This document shows positions 7,528 to 15,116 of a stretch of 35,120 nucleotides of DNA, one piece after another. Location: NCBI GenBank assembly GCA_900546055.1, contig URBG01000015.1, positions 1 through 35,120 of the forward strand. The letters are read 5' to 3'. Numbering within the stretch: position 1 is the first letter of the stretch; each line of letters opens with the position of its first letter. The DNA is from an uncultured Mycoplasmatota bacterium (GTDB taxonomy: Bacteria > Bacillota_I > Bacilli_A > RF39 > UBA660). The notes beneath the pieces are model-generated. The model was given only the letters and a program-made list of their open reading frames with translations, searched no databases and was not told the origin of the DNA. The translations under genes were made by a program, and so were the position numbers.

Positions 7528-8469
7528 ATGATAACTAGAAATAAAAGGCTAGAACAAATTAAATATGTAGTTGATAATAGCGACAATGTAAAGATAAACG
7601 AAAATAAAATAAGTGATTATGCCAATATGTTAAAAGTAAACGAAAATAACCACTATTGGCTAAATAAATATAAAAATGATTTTTCGGAAAAACAGCTTAT
7701 TTTATTAGTATTCATAATAGAATCAATAAATTTTTGTTTTTGGAAAAAGCCGTATATTGAAAAAGATTTTAATGGTCATCATTATAATCGCTCAACAGCC
7801 ATGATTTATTCATTGTTAGATAAAAGTATAACTGATAAAAGTTTTTTAGACATTGACAATTTAATCAATTTAACAAAGAAAAGTTTAATAGATATTTTGG
7901 GTGGAGATAATGATTTACCTTTAATAGATGAAAGATATAATAATATCAGGGAAACAATAAATATTATTTATAACAAAGGTGATAAGTTTTTTGACGAGCT
8001 ATTTAGCATTAAAAGTTGTGCGGGATTATTAGAATATATTGTAAATAATTTTCCTAATTTTAGAGATATAAGTAATTATAAGGATCAAAAAATTTATTTT
8101 TATAAACGAGCTAATTTATTGGTTCGCGATTTGTTTGAAGTGAGTTTTATGATTAAAAATAATATTAAAAGTATTGACGATTTACTAGGGTGCGCGGATT
8201 ACGTTATTCCTAAGATTTTTAGATATTATGGCCTAATTGAATACAGCGATGAATTAGCTAATATCATTGATAATGAGGATTTGATTCTACATGATTCTAA
8301 TTTTGAAATTGAGATTAGAGCAAATATGCTTTACGTTATTGAATTAATAAAGGCTGAATTAGAAAATAATGGGGTGAAAACAAATTCAATTTTATTAGAT
8401 AACTTTATATGGGTTACAGGAAAAAACATCGAAGGTAAACACCATTTAACAGAAACAATTTTCTACTAA
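7528..8469 (+). CDS. Queuosine-5'-phosphate N-glycosylase / queuosine salvage protein (Qng1, DUF2419 family)
   Basis: 313 residues, usual length, soluble. The family releases the base queuine from queuosine 5'-phosphate so that it can be reinserted into tRNA by a TGT enzyme. Matching family signatures: INFCFW (67-72), NFRD (177-180), YKRANLLVRDL (192-202), the GCADYVIPKIFRYYG core (221-235) with the conserved Asp, YSDELANIID (239-248), EIEIRA (260-265), TNSILLDNFIW (285-295) and a C-terminus ending TETIFY. The start has GTGGTGAT at good spacing. It follows two tRNA genes but has no visible tgt, queuosine transporter or lysidine gene nearby. The family call is from motif recognition; the reaction is established for family members, and activity here is inferred. 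Confidence 0.87.
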   Translation: MITRNKRLEQIKYVVDNSDNVKINENKISDYANMLKVNENNHYWLNKYKNDFSEKQLILLVFIIESINFCFWKKPYIEKDFNGHHYNRSTAMIYSLLDKSITDKSFLDIDNLINLTKKSLIDILGGDNDLPLIDERYNNIRETINIIYNKGDKFFDELFSIKSCAGLLEYIVNNFPNFRDISNYKDQKIYFYKRANLLVRDLFEVSFMIKNNIKSIDDLLGCADYVIPKIFRYYGLIEYSDELANIIDNEDLILHDSNFEIEIRANMLYVIELIKAELENNGVKTNSILLDNFIWVTGKNIEGKHHLTETIFY

Positions 8470-8474
8470 GCATT

Positions 8475-8500
8475 AAAAAAGATTATCAATTATGATAATC
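8475..8500 (-). terminator. Terminator of the ABC exporter operon
   Basis: Minus strand: GATTATC-ATAATT-GATAATC (8500-8481) then six T. The TAG stop of the permease touches the stem. Read on the plus strand the same hairpin may weakly end the Qng1 transcript. Confidence 0.75.
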
Positions 8501-9210
8501 TAATTATCTACCCCTACTTTTTTATAAGCAATATTAAACATAATAACGCTTAATAATAACCATGCGGTAATCACAATAAATGGTATACCTACACTAGAAA
8601 GGTTCATGGTACTATCGCCAATGTTTTTAAAAATAGTCATCATTGCATCGGTTGGTAATAGTGCTGATATATTTTCAGCTGTTTTATTGCCAATCATGCC
8701 AATAAACATTGGAGCCATAAGGACAACCATAAAAGGCATTGAAAGTAATCCAGCAGACATTTGATTCTTGGCAAATAATCCAACAAAAGCCCCAAACAAG
8801 ATAATTGCAAGTCCTACAAAAAGTGAAACTAATTGATATAATATAAAACTACTCATAGGTAAGCCTAGAATAAAATATATTAAAATATTATCAACGATTA
8901 CAAATAACATACAAATTAAAGCTTTTGCGGTTAATATTTCTGAAGCTTTGACATCATTCAACATTAAAGTTCTTAGGGTGTTTTTTTCTTTTTCTTCAGC
9001 GATTATAGTTCCCATTAAAGCAACTGGAACCATTGCTAAATTTAATAGTATACAAACGGAAAATAGATATTCTTTTGGAGCAGCTTCACCCATGTTAGAA
9101 TATAAAAAGGCAAAGGCTACTGGCAAAATTATATAAATAAATACATTCATATTCTTGGTTAAATCTTCGATACCGAGTTTAAACAAGGTTTTTATTTTAT
9201 GTAATCTCAT
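8500..9210 (-). CDS. ABC-2 type transporter permease
   Basis: 236 residues with about six hydrophobic segments, typical for ABC-2 permeases that export drugs, peptides or polysaccharides. The conserved EEKEKNTLRTLMLNDVKASEILTAK-like segment after the second helix (about 72-95) is the family's coupling region. The ATG overlaps the ATPase gene stop as ATGA (9207-9210), so the two are co-translated partners. Substrate unknown. Confidence 0.9.
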   Translation of the reverse strand: MRLHKIKTLFKLGIEDLTKNMNVFIYIILPVAFAFLYSNMGEAAPKEYLFSVCILLNLAMVPVALMGTIIAEEKEKNTLRTLMLNDVKASEILTAKALICMLFVIVDNILIYFILGLPMSSFILYQLVSLFVGLAIILFGAFVGLFAKNQMSAGLLSMPFMVVLMAPMFIGMIGNKTAENISALLPTDAMMTIFKNIGDSTMNLSSVGIPFIVITAWLLLSVIMFNIAYKKVGVDN

Positions 9211-10016
9211 TTTAACTCCCTCCCTGTTAAACTTAAAAAGATTTCAGCCAAGTTAGGTTCTTGTGAATGGATTGATTTGACTTTACTTTCTGAGTTTTCT
9301 TTTAATGCTTGAATGATACTATCGGCATCTTTTTTTATTGTTATATTTTTTTCATCTTCAAACAAGATATTAACAGTGTCATTGGCATATTTTAATTTTA
9401 AATCACTTGGACTTCCTAGTTCAACGATTTGTCCTTTATTTAAAAAGGCAACACGGTCACATAACTCATTAGCTTCTTCCATGTTATGGGTGGTTAAAAA
9501 GATTGTTGTGCCTTTTTTTCTTAAATCTAATAATAGTTTATGAATTTCTTCAGTAGTTGCTGGATCTAAAGCGGCAGTTGGTTCATCTAAAAATAATAAT
9601 GTAGGATTATGAACAACAGCGCAGGCTAATAATAAACGTTGACGCATTCCTTTTGATAGATCTTTAACTTTTTTATCTTTATCGTCCCATAGTTTAACTC
9701 TTTTTAAAACATCTTCAACATTTTTTAAATCTGTTTTTGATAATTCTGCAAAAAAGGTAAGGTTTCTATAAACAGTTAAGCGTTCATAGGCCCCACTATT
9801 ATCACTTAGAATTCCTATTTCATCTTTCTTAGCATTAACTTCACATTCTCCACTATTTGGCTTTAATTGGTTAGTTAATATTTTGATGGTTGTTGTTTTT
9901 CCAGCACCACTAGGTCCTAGAAACCCGAAAATTTCATTTTGTTTAACTTCAAATGTAAGATCATTTAAAATCTGTTTATTTCCAAATGAAATACTTAAAC
10001 TTTTAGCTTTTATCAT
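9207..10016 (-). CDS. ABC transporter ATP-binding protein
   Basis: 269 residues. It powers the permease encoded just downstream. Walker A GPSGAGKTTTI (34-44), a Q-loop region (residues 70-90), signature LSKGMRQR, Walker B LLFLDEPTAALDP and H-loop TTHNMEEA are all intact. The C-terminal ~60 residues match the accessory tail of ABC-2 exporter ATPases of the CcmA/DrrA type. The TAGGAGAAG site lies 7 bases before the ATG. The promoter is at 10041-10069. Confidence 0.95.
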   Translation of the reverse strand: MIKAKSLSISFGNKQILNDLTFEVKQNEIFGFLGPSGAGKTTTIKILTNQLKPNSGECEVNAKKDEIGILSDNSGAYERLTVYRNLTFFAELSKTDLKNVEDVLKRVKLWDDKDKKVKDLSKGMRQRLLLACAVVHNPTLLFLDEPTAALDPATTEEIHKLLLDLRKKGTTIFLTTHNMEEANELCDRVAFLNKGQIVELGSPSDLKLKYANDTVNILFEDEKNITIKKDADSIIQALKENSESKVKSIHSQEPNLAEIFLSLTGRELK

Positions 10017-10040
10017 TTTGAACTTCTCCTATCTATTGAT

Positions 10041-10069
10041 ATTGTATTATATTTAACTATTATTGTAAA
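10041..10069 (-). promoter_or_regulatory. Promoter of the ABC exporter operon
   Basis: Minus strand: TTTACA (10069-10064), 17-base spacer, TACAAT (10046-10041). Predicted start about 10034, 18 bases before the ATG. Confidence 0.55.
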
Positions 10070-10086
10070 GGTTTAAATAAAACAAA

Positions 10087-10103
10087 AAAAGCTTAGCGCT
10101 TTT
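10087..10103 (-). terminator. Terminator of the 140-aa gene
   Basis: Minus strand: AAAAGC-GCTAA-GCTTTT (10103-10087) plus further T. Short, AT-rich stem overlapping the stop codon. Confidence 0.6.
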
Positions 10104-10524
10104 ATTTTTGAATCATATTTAAAAGATTGATTTTGAACATATCTTTTTCAGCATGCTCTTTAGAAACCATAACACCTTTATAAGTTACTAGTTCTGATTG
10201 ATGACCTTCACTTAAAATATCTTCAGGACTTAAACTTCGAAGAACGATTGTCTTATTAGCTTCATCTAAAACATAATGAAGCCTTACTTCGCCATGGACT
10301 TTTGTAAATAAGGCATCTGTTGGCAAGGTTATTTGGTACTCCTCGTTTCCATCTTCAAGTGTTACTTTTTCACCAAGAAGAACACCGCTTTTTAAAGATG
10401 GATAAAATTCAAAATATAGTTTTTTAAAAGCAAGCATGTTATATTTTTTTAATGCGCTTTCTAATTTTTTAAATTCATTTTCATTGTCATAACCAAAAAT
10501 GTATTTATCTGCTTGTTTTGGCAT
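10102..10524 (-). CDS. Hypothetical protein, 140 aa
   Basis: I do not recognise the family. It is soluble with no membrane segment or signal. A lysine-rich helix-like start (KKLESALKKYNMLAFKKL, about 18-36) is followed by a beta-rich middle (QITLPTDALF, HGEVRLHYVLDEANKTIVL). It stands alone, with its own promoter (10565-10594) and a terminator at its stop codon. The ribosome binding site GGAAGACC is ordinary. Confidence 0.75.
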   Translation of the reverse strand: MPKQADKYIFGYDNENEFKKLESALKKYNMLAFKKLYFEFYPSLKSGVLLGEKVTLEDGNEEYQITLPTDALFTKVHGEVRLHYVLDEANKTIVLRSLSPEDILSEGHQSELVTYKGVMVSKEHAEKDMFKINLLNMIQK

Positions 10525-10564
10525 AGGTGGTCTTCCTTTCTGTCTACTTTCCTACTATAAATTA

Positions 10565-10594
10565 ATAGTAACATAAAAACAAAAGGAAAGTCAA
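10565..10594 (-). promoter_or_regulatory. Promoter of the 140-aa gene
   Basis: Minus strand: TTGACT (10594-10589), 18-base spacer, TACTAT (10570-10565) with a TGT extension directly upstream. Confidence 0.6.
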
Positions 10595-10629
10595 TTATTT
10601 AGGCTTTTATTTACGCTTATTTGGCAAAG

Positions 10630-10648
10630 AAAAACACGCAAGTGCGTG
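10630..10648 (-). terminator. Terminator of the pilin-like cassette's last gene
   Basis: Minus strand: CACGC-ACTT-GCGTG (10648-10635), then TTTTTC. GC-rich stem for this genome, 2-15 bases after the stop codon. Confidence 0.85.
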
Positions 10649-10649
10649 C

Positions 10650-11645
10650 TTATTTAGTTTTACCAGTAGCGACAAATCCTTGACTAGTTAATGAACTATC
10701 ATTACAACTACTCCATTTATATGTATTATTGTTGTTTTTATACGTACGATCGCGATAACGATAATATGTAACATTTTTATAAGTGTTTTTAGTTACATAA
10801 TTTGGCATTGTCTTAACACATGTTACAAAGCTATTATAACTACCACCATTATCAAAATCTGATGGACAAACATAAACTATTTGTTTTGTTCCATTTTTAA
10901 TAACTGTTACTTTTTTAGAGTTTTGAGTGTGTTTATAAGTACCTGATTGTTCAACAACTGTACCAGTTTTAACTTTTTCTGTTTTAGTTTGAACTTGTCT
11001 TGAATTTGATGAACTTACTTTATTAGTAGTCCATGCTGACCAATTACCATAATTAGTCCAACCAGATGTTGTTTTAACATACTGGCATTGATTATTAGTT
11101 TCTGGGCTTGTACTGTTAGAACTAGAACTTTGTTCTTCAGGGTTATTTGAAGTTTGCTCTTCTTTATTTTCAGTTAATTTTTTTTTTTCGCAAACGTCAC
11201 TTGTACAATATTCATAAGATCCAATATAACTATTTATATATGCTGTCTTATCGGTACAAGCTAAGTTTACTTTTAAACTATAATCTGTCTTATTTTTAGT
11301 TACTTCAACGTATGATTTTTTATTATCACATTTTTTGCCTTTACTATCGGTAAATTCAACTAATAGGTTTTTATTTAACATTTCACCTAAAGTAAGTTTT
11401 TTAGTTTTTCCTTCTTCTTCTGGTAATCTTGAGCCATTATAGTATGCTAAAGCAGCATCTTTCATGGTTTCAATATTTGTATTAAATACTTGGTTATTTG
11501 AAGTTCCAAGTTTTTGATCAATTAAATTTTTAACATAGTTTTTTGTTGGAAATAGCCAAATAACTATGAAGATTAGTAAAACGATGAATAAAAGTCTTAA
11601 AATTATATCTTTAAATGCAAATCCTGAACGTTCTTCTTCGTACAT
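10650..11645 (-). CDS. Single-pass surface protein with pilin-like N-terminal region
   Basis: 331 residues from the ATG at 11645, preceded by GGGGGAGAT. A longer frame starting at a TTG at 11702 is impossible, because that TTG is the first half of a -35 hexamer and the promoter (11674-11702) lies inside the extension. A short cytoplasmic head is followed by one membrane helix (about 16-32, LLFIVLLIFIVIWLF). The region to about 150 (IETMKDAALAYYNGSRLP, LTLGEMLNKNLLVEF, then Cys pairs) resembles the globular part of small type IV pilin-like proteins. A Ser/Thr/Asn-rich linker (about 160-185) leads to a Cys- and Thr-rich outer domain (about 185-331). No sorting signal. Role in a pilus or adhesin complex is inferred from the neighbouring prepilin. 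Confidence 0.8.
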   Translation of the reverse strand: MYEEERSGFAFKDIILRLLFIVLLIFIVIWLFPTKNYVKNLIDQKLGTSNNQVFNTNIETMKDAALAYYNGSRLPEEEGKTKKLTLGEMLNKNLLVEFTDSKGKKCDNKKSYVEVTKNKTDYSLKVNLACTDKTAYINSYIGSYEYCTSDVCEKKKLTENKEEQTSNNPEEQSSSSNSTSPETNNQCQYVKTTSGWTNYGNWSAWTTNKVSSSNSRQVQTKTEKVKTGTVVEQSGTYKHTQNSKKVTVIKNGTKQIVYVCPSDFDNGGSYNSFVTCVKTMPNYVTKNTYKNVTYYRYRDRTYKNNNNTYKWSSCNDSSLTSQGFVATGKTK

Positions 11646-11673
11646 ACAGATCTCCCCCTTAAATATGCAACCT

Positions 11674-11702
11674 ATATTAACACAATAGATAGTATTTGTC
11701 AA
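11674..11702 (-). promoter_or_regulatory. Promoter of the single-pass surface protein
   Basis: Minus strand: consensus TTGACA (11702-11697), 17-base spacer, TAATAT (11679-11674). Predicted start about 11667. Confidence 0.8.
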
Positions 11703-11734
11703 TTTTTTAATTTATTTTTTTCAATACAATTAAT

Positions 11735-11755
11735 AAAAAAGACTTAAAGTCTTTT
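11735..11755 (-). terminator. Terminator after the lipoprotein gene
   Basis: Minus strand: AAAAGAC-TTTAA-GTCTTTT then TT and ATT. It separates the prepilin-lipoprotein transcript from the next promoter. Confidence 0.7.
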
Positions 11756-11799
11756 GATGCTTTAAATCTTTTTGTTTGAACACTGATTTTTTCTAAGAT

Positions 11800-11831
11800 A
11801 AAGCTTTAATTGTACTAGTATTTAAAGCTTT
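11800..11831. repeat. Long inverted repeat downstream of the lipoprotein gene
   Basis: AAAGCTTTAA at 11800-11809 and TTAAAGCTTT at 11822-11831, perfect 10-bp arms around a 12-base loop that contains GTACTAGTA. Minus-strand RNA would fold into a hairpin just after the lipoprotein stop; it has no T-run, so it is more likely an mRNA 3'-end stabiliser than a terminator. That role is inference. Confidence 0.6.
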
Positions 11832-11841
11832 AGGCTGTTTA

Positions 11842-12249
11842 TTATTTTTTTATTGTTGTTTCGCTCAACTCATAATCAAAACTAGTAATGTTTTGTATTT
11901 CAATATGTGTTGTGACAATATAGTCTTCATTTAGGTTTGGTGGGATTGTAGCGATAGTATTAACAGGAATACCATCTTTAGTATTAATGGTAAAGTTAGC
12001 TAAATAAGCTTGATCTTTTTTAGCACTGACATTTTTAATAACAATCACACCTTCTTTTCCTTCGGTTTTAAGGTCAAAGCTAAATCCTTTATCTTTTGTT
12101 GTTTTTATAGTGCCGTCTGTAACTTTAACTGTTTTAACTTTTGGCTGACTATCATTTGGTTCTTTTTTGGTAGTATTATCTTGCTCTTTTTCACAGCCAC
12201 ATCCAGTTAATAAAACTGCTGTTATCATAAATATAATTATTTTCTTCAT
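11842..12249 (-). CDS. Small lipoprotein of the pilin-like cassette
   Basis: 135 residues. A lipoprotein signal peptide ends in LLTGC with the lipidated Cys17, followed by a Lys/Asp/Thr-rich spacer and a beta-rich domain (about 40-135) with ITSFDYELSETTIKK at the end. It would be anchored on the outer face of the membrane. A perfect AGGAGG site lies 6 bases before the ATG. It starts 10 bases after the prepilin stop, so the two are co-transcribed. Family unknown. Confidence 0.85.
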   Translation of the reverse strand: MKKIIIFMITAVLLTGCGCEKEQDNTTKKEPNDSQPKVKTVKVTDGTIKTTKDKGFSFDLKTEGKEGVIVIKNVSAKKDQAYLANFTINTKDGIPVNTIATIPPNLNEDYIVTTHIEIQNITSFDYELSETTIKK

Positions 12250-12259
12250 ATTTAACCTC

Positions 12260-13852
12260 CTAATAGCTTATATGAATTTGGATATAAGTAGCATAGCCAA
12301 CGTTACCAACTTTATCAATACTACGGATACCCATAGTAATCCAAGTTGCACTATTATATCCTGAACCATCGGCTTTCCAAGACCAGTTTGCACGACCAGC
12401 GGAATCAGTCCAGCCGTATTTTGGCGCGGTCCCATTATGGTTCCATGAAATTTGATAATCCTCAGTTTGAATACCACTTCCTGAGTCAGCATATTGTCTT
12501 AAGAACGAGAAATCATACCAACTATAGTGACCAGTTGAAAAGTAGAAATCACAGTATGTATCACTAAGAGTTCCGCCCTTGCCTGTACAATAATCAGAAA
12601 CATTATTCATCGTTCCTTGTTTATCAACACCAGTAACTTTTGGAGAATACGGTGGTGTTTTGTCAATCCTTATAGCACCAGCATTGTAAATATTTTGGTT
12701 ACCAGCATTATCAGTTGCCACAAGATAAACTGTATTGTTGCGGCTCGCAGACCAAGTTCCTTTGACATATGTAGCAGATGATCCGGCGTCCCAATCGTTT
12801 AAAGGACTAGAACCATCTGATGAATAGCTATATTTTATATTATTCATACCTGATGTGGCATCACTAGCATTGGCAGAAATAGTAACATTATTTTTTGTCC
12901 AGTTACCACCACCGCTATTAGATACATTACTTATCGAAGGTTTAGTTGCATCACGGTTAACATTAACTGAACATTTATTAACGTTTCCAGCTTTATCTTC
13001 AACATATCCATAGAAAGTTGTGCCTTTACTATCTGAAGATAAAGTACCGGTTGTTTGACTATTATAAGTTGGAGTAGTCGCAGTTGAAACGCCAAAGCGA
13101 TTTACACCACTAGTTTTATCACTTTTACTTAGGGTTGTGGTTACATTACCTGTATACCAACCATTATTTCCTTTAGTTCCGCTAGCACTAAGACTACAGG
13201 TTGGCAGGTCATTATCAATTTTTAATACTGGATATTCATCTTTAACAATGGTTGGTCCTTCCATTCGGGCCATAACTTTACCTGGGGCTGTAAAGTTTTC
13301 AGTTTGTTTTTTATTGCCACTTACTAATTTCCAGGTTTTACCACCGTCAATACTATACTTATTGACATAACCACTTCCCATATCAGGGTAATTTATTACA
13401 ACATATTTACTTTGACTCCATTGGCTATTATCCTTAGGACCAACTTCAAAGGTAATATGTTTATATTTGATTTCACTACATGAAGAATCTGAATCGACGA
13501 TTTTAAATTTACGAACTCCATTTTTATCAATAGTTACTTTAACAACTTTTTCTTTTAGTTTTGGATCTTTAGATGTTACATCTTTTAAGTCCTCAGTTAT
13601 TTTGCCATTGTCAATTAAAGTTTGAATTGGAATACAGTATGTATTTCCTTCAGTATTTGGATACTTGTCTTTGTCAGAGTCCATGTAAAGATTAGTCGAC
13701 TCTTCAATCATTTTCTCTTGGGTTGACTTAGTATCACCTTCACTAACTCTTACTTTGTTTAAAACCGTTGGGACTATAAGTAATAGTAGCAATCCTAAAA
13801 TTACTAATACTCCCAATATTTCTGTTAACGTAAATCCTTTTTTCTTTTTCAT
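12260..13852 (-). CDS. Type IV prepilin-like protein with Ig-like domains
   Basis: 530 residues from the ATG at 13852, which sits 6 bases after AGGTG; a GTG at 13861 lies within the binding site and is less likely. The N-terminus MKKKKG/FTLTEILGVL is a class III (type IV pilin) signal: basic leader, cleavage after Gly6, Glu5 of the mature protein and a long hydrophobic helix. After a pilin-like region (to about 145) come Ig-like/Big-type modules (about 200-310 and 310-400), with KAGNVNKCSV and NAGNQNIY as repeated turns, and a Cys-, Trp- and Tyr-rich C-terminal domain (about 400-530). Far larger than a major pilin, so probably a tip or adhesive minor pilin. No prepilin peptidase or assembly ATPase is in the window. 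Confidence 0.9.
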   Translation of the reverse strand: MKKKKGFTLTEILGVLVILGLLLLLIVPTVLNKVRVSEGDTKSTQEKMIEESTNLYMDSDKDKYPNTEGNTYCIPIQTLIDNGKITEDLKDVTSKDPKLKEKVVKVTIDKNGVRKFKIVDSDSSCSEIKYKHITFEVGPKDNSQWSQSKYVVINYPDMGSGYVNKYSIDGGKTWKLVSGNKKQTENFTAPGKVMARMEGPTIVKDEYPVLKIDNDLPTCSLSASGTKGNNGWYTGNVTTTLSKSDKTSGVNRFGVSTATTPTYNSQTTGTLSSDSKGTTFYGYVEDKAGNVNKCSVNVNRDATKPSISNVSNSGGGNWTKNNVTISANASDATSGMNNIKYSYSSDGSSPLNDWDAGSSATYVKGTWSASRNNTVYLVATDNAGNQNIYNAGAIRIDKTPPYSPKVTGVDKQGTMNNVSDYCTGKGGTLSDTYCDFYFSTGHYSWYDFSFLRQYADSGSGIQTEDYQISWNHNGTAPKYGWTDSAGRANWSWKADGSGYNSATWITMGIRSIDKVGNVGYATYIQIHISY

Positions 13853-13869
13853 ATTCCTCACCTATTTTA

Positions 13870-13898
13870 ATTATAACCGATTTAACTTTTTTATTCAA
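13870..13898 (-). promoter_or_regulatory. Promoter of the prepilin-lipoprotein operon
   Basis: Minus strand: TTGAAT (13898-13893), 17-base spacer, TATAAT (13875-13870). Confidence 0.7.
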
Positions 13899-13925
13899 TA
13901 TTTATTAAAACATTTTTTCTACAAT

Positions 13926-13947
13926 AAAAAGGCTAAAAATAGCCTTT
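13926..13947 (-). terminator. Terminator of the ppdK-pfkB-smr operon
   Basis: Minus strand: AAAGGCTA-TTTT-TAGCCTTT then TT and ATTG. The smr stop codon lies inside the stem. Confidence 0.8.
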
Positions 13948-14233
13948 AAAATTTATTATTTATCGTTTTCTTTATTTCGGCAACGGTACAACCATTATTA
14001 TAATAATATAATTTATAATCGAGAACATTTTTGTTATTTTTAAGGGTTTTATGGGTTTGTTTTTGTAAAATACCAGAGCCGATGCCATGAACAATGACAA
14101 TTATTTCATTTCCCATTTTTTGATTATCTTTTATAAAATCATCGATAGCAACTCTTGCAGTTTCCCTATCAAAGCCATGAAGATCAAGTGATGGATAACT
14201 ATTTATAAATACTATATCATTTAACTTCGTCAT
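13946..14233 (-). CDS. Stand-alone Smr domain protein
   Basis: 95 residues, essentially one Smr domain (the nuclease-like domain found at the C-terminus of MutS2). SLDLHGFDRETA (about 15-26) and IVHGIGSGILQKQTHKTL (about 47-64) are the two family signatures, with the H-G-x-G-S-G loop intact. Smr proteins act on branched DNA or on mRNA at collided ribosomes; which applies here cannot be seen. The ATG overlaps the end of the kinase gene by 17 bases with AGGAAG as binding site, so it is the last gene of the ppdK operon. Confidence 0.88.
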   Translation of the reverse strand: MTKLNDIVFINSYPSLDLHGFDRETARVAIDDFIKDNQKMGNEIIVIVHGIGSGILQKQTHKTLKNNKNVLDYKLYYYNNGCTVAEIKKTINNKF

Positions 14234-15116
14234 AAACTTCCTGCATTTCCTCTAAAGAAGGAATTGAACGGTATCCACCTACTCTAGTTACTGATAAGGC
14301 GCCTGCAATATTAGCAAATTTTAAAGCTTTTTCGTAGTCAAAATTATTAGCTAATCCATAGACAAAGGCTCCATGGAAAATGTCACCTGCACCAGTTGAG
14401 TCGATGGTTTTGACCTTAATAGATGGCATGATTTTTACTTGCCCTTGATAACGATACAAACAGCCCATACTTTCTAAGGTAATAACGATATTGTTTTTAA
14501 ACATACTTTCCATTTGATTATAAACATCAATTAAAGTTCGCTTATTATTGAAATCAATTTTAATACCGGTAACTTTTTCAGCAAATTCTTTTGAGCACAC
14601 CAAATAATTAACCATGGCTGCTAATTCGGTAATTTCTCTTTTATCGCGGCCAGCATCAATAACACTAATAGCTTTAGGATATTTTTTTAGCAGTTGTTTA
14701 CTGGCTTCATATTCATATCCGTCAATTAAAATAATATCTGGGTTTTTTTGTGGTAAAAAAACTGGCATATTATCATGTTTTGGACTATAACATAAAATTG
14801 TTCTGGAACCATTACTTCGGTTAGCTAGAACAACGCTATGGGAAGTTCCAAGATCATCATTTAAAATTAAATTTTCGGTATTAACACGATTTAAAGCAAA
14901 CTCTTTTTTTATTTTACGACCAAAGTCATCGTTGCCTACTTGTCCAGCGATTTCAACATCTTGGTTCCATTTACCTAAAAGGAACGCAGCAATACTAGCC
15001 GGTCCACCAGCGCATTCTTCTTTTTCATGATATCTTGTCTTAGTGTTTTCAACTGGAAAACTATCACAAGGAAATGTTATATCATAGGTGACATGACCAA
15101 CACATAAAATACGCAT
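14217..15116 (-). CDS. PfkB-family (ribokinase-like) carbohydrate kinase
   Basis: 299 residues. It phosphorylates a sugar or nucleoside with ATP. Family signatures: GHVTYDITF near the start, GGPASIAAFLLGKWN (about 38-52, PfkB signature 1 region), AGQVGNDDFG, and STGAGDIFHGAFVYGLA (about 240-256) with the catalytic Asp and anion hole. The substrate cannot be read from sequence. The ATG shares one base with the ppdK stop (TAATG), implying coupled translation. Confidence 0.93.
   Translation of the reverse strand: MRILCVGHVTYDITFPCDSFPVENTKTRYHEKEECAGGPASIAAFLLGKWNQDVEIAGQVGNDDFGRKIKKEFALNRVNTENLILNDDLGTSHSVVLANRSNGSRTILCYSPKHDNMPVFLPQKNPDIILIDGYEYEASKQLLKKYPKAISVIDAGRDKREITELAAMVNYLVCSKEFAEKVTGIKIDFNNKRTLIDVYNQMESMFKNNIVITLESMGCLYRYQGQVKIMPSIKVKTIDSTGAGDIFHGAFVYGLANNFDYEKALKFANIAGALSVTRVGGYRSIPSLEEMQEVYDEVK

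Noticed and set aside
7337..8469. tRNA-targeted integrated element
   Set aside because: No integrase next to the tRNAs and no repeated tRNA 3' end in the following sequence; the Qng1 gene has ordinary composition.
12268..12492. 74-codon minus-strand frame within the prepilin gene
   Set aside because: Out of frame inside a confidently assigned gene.
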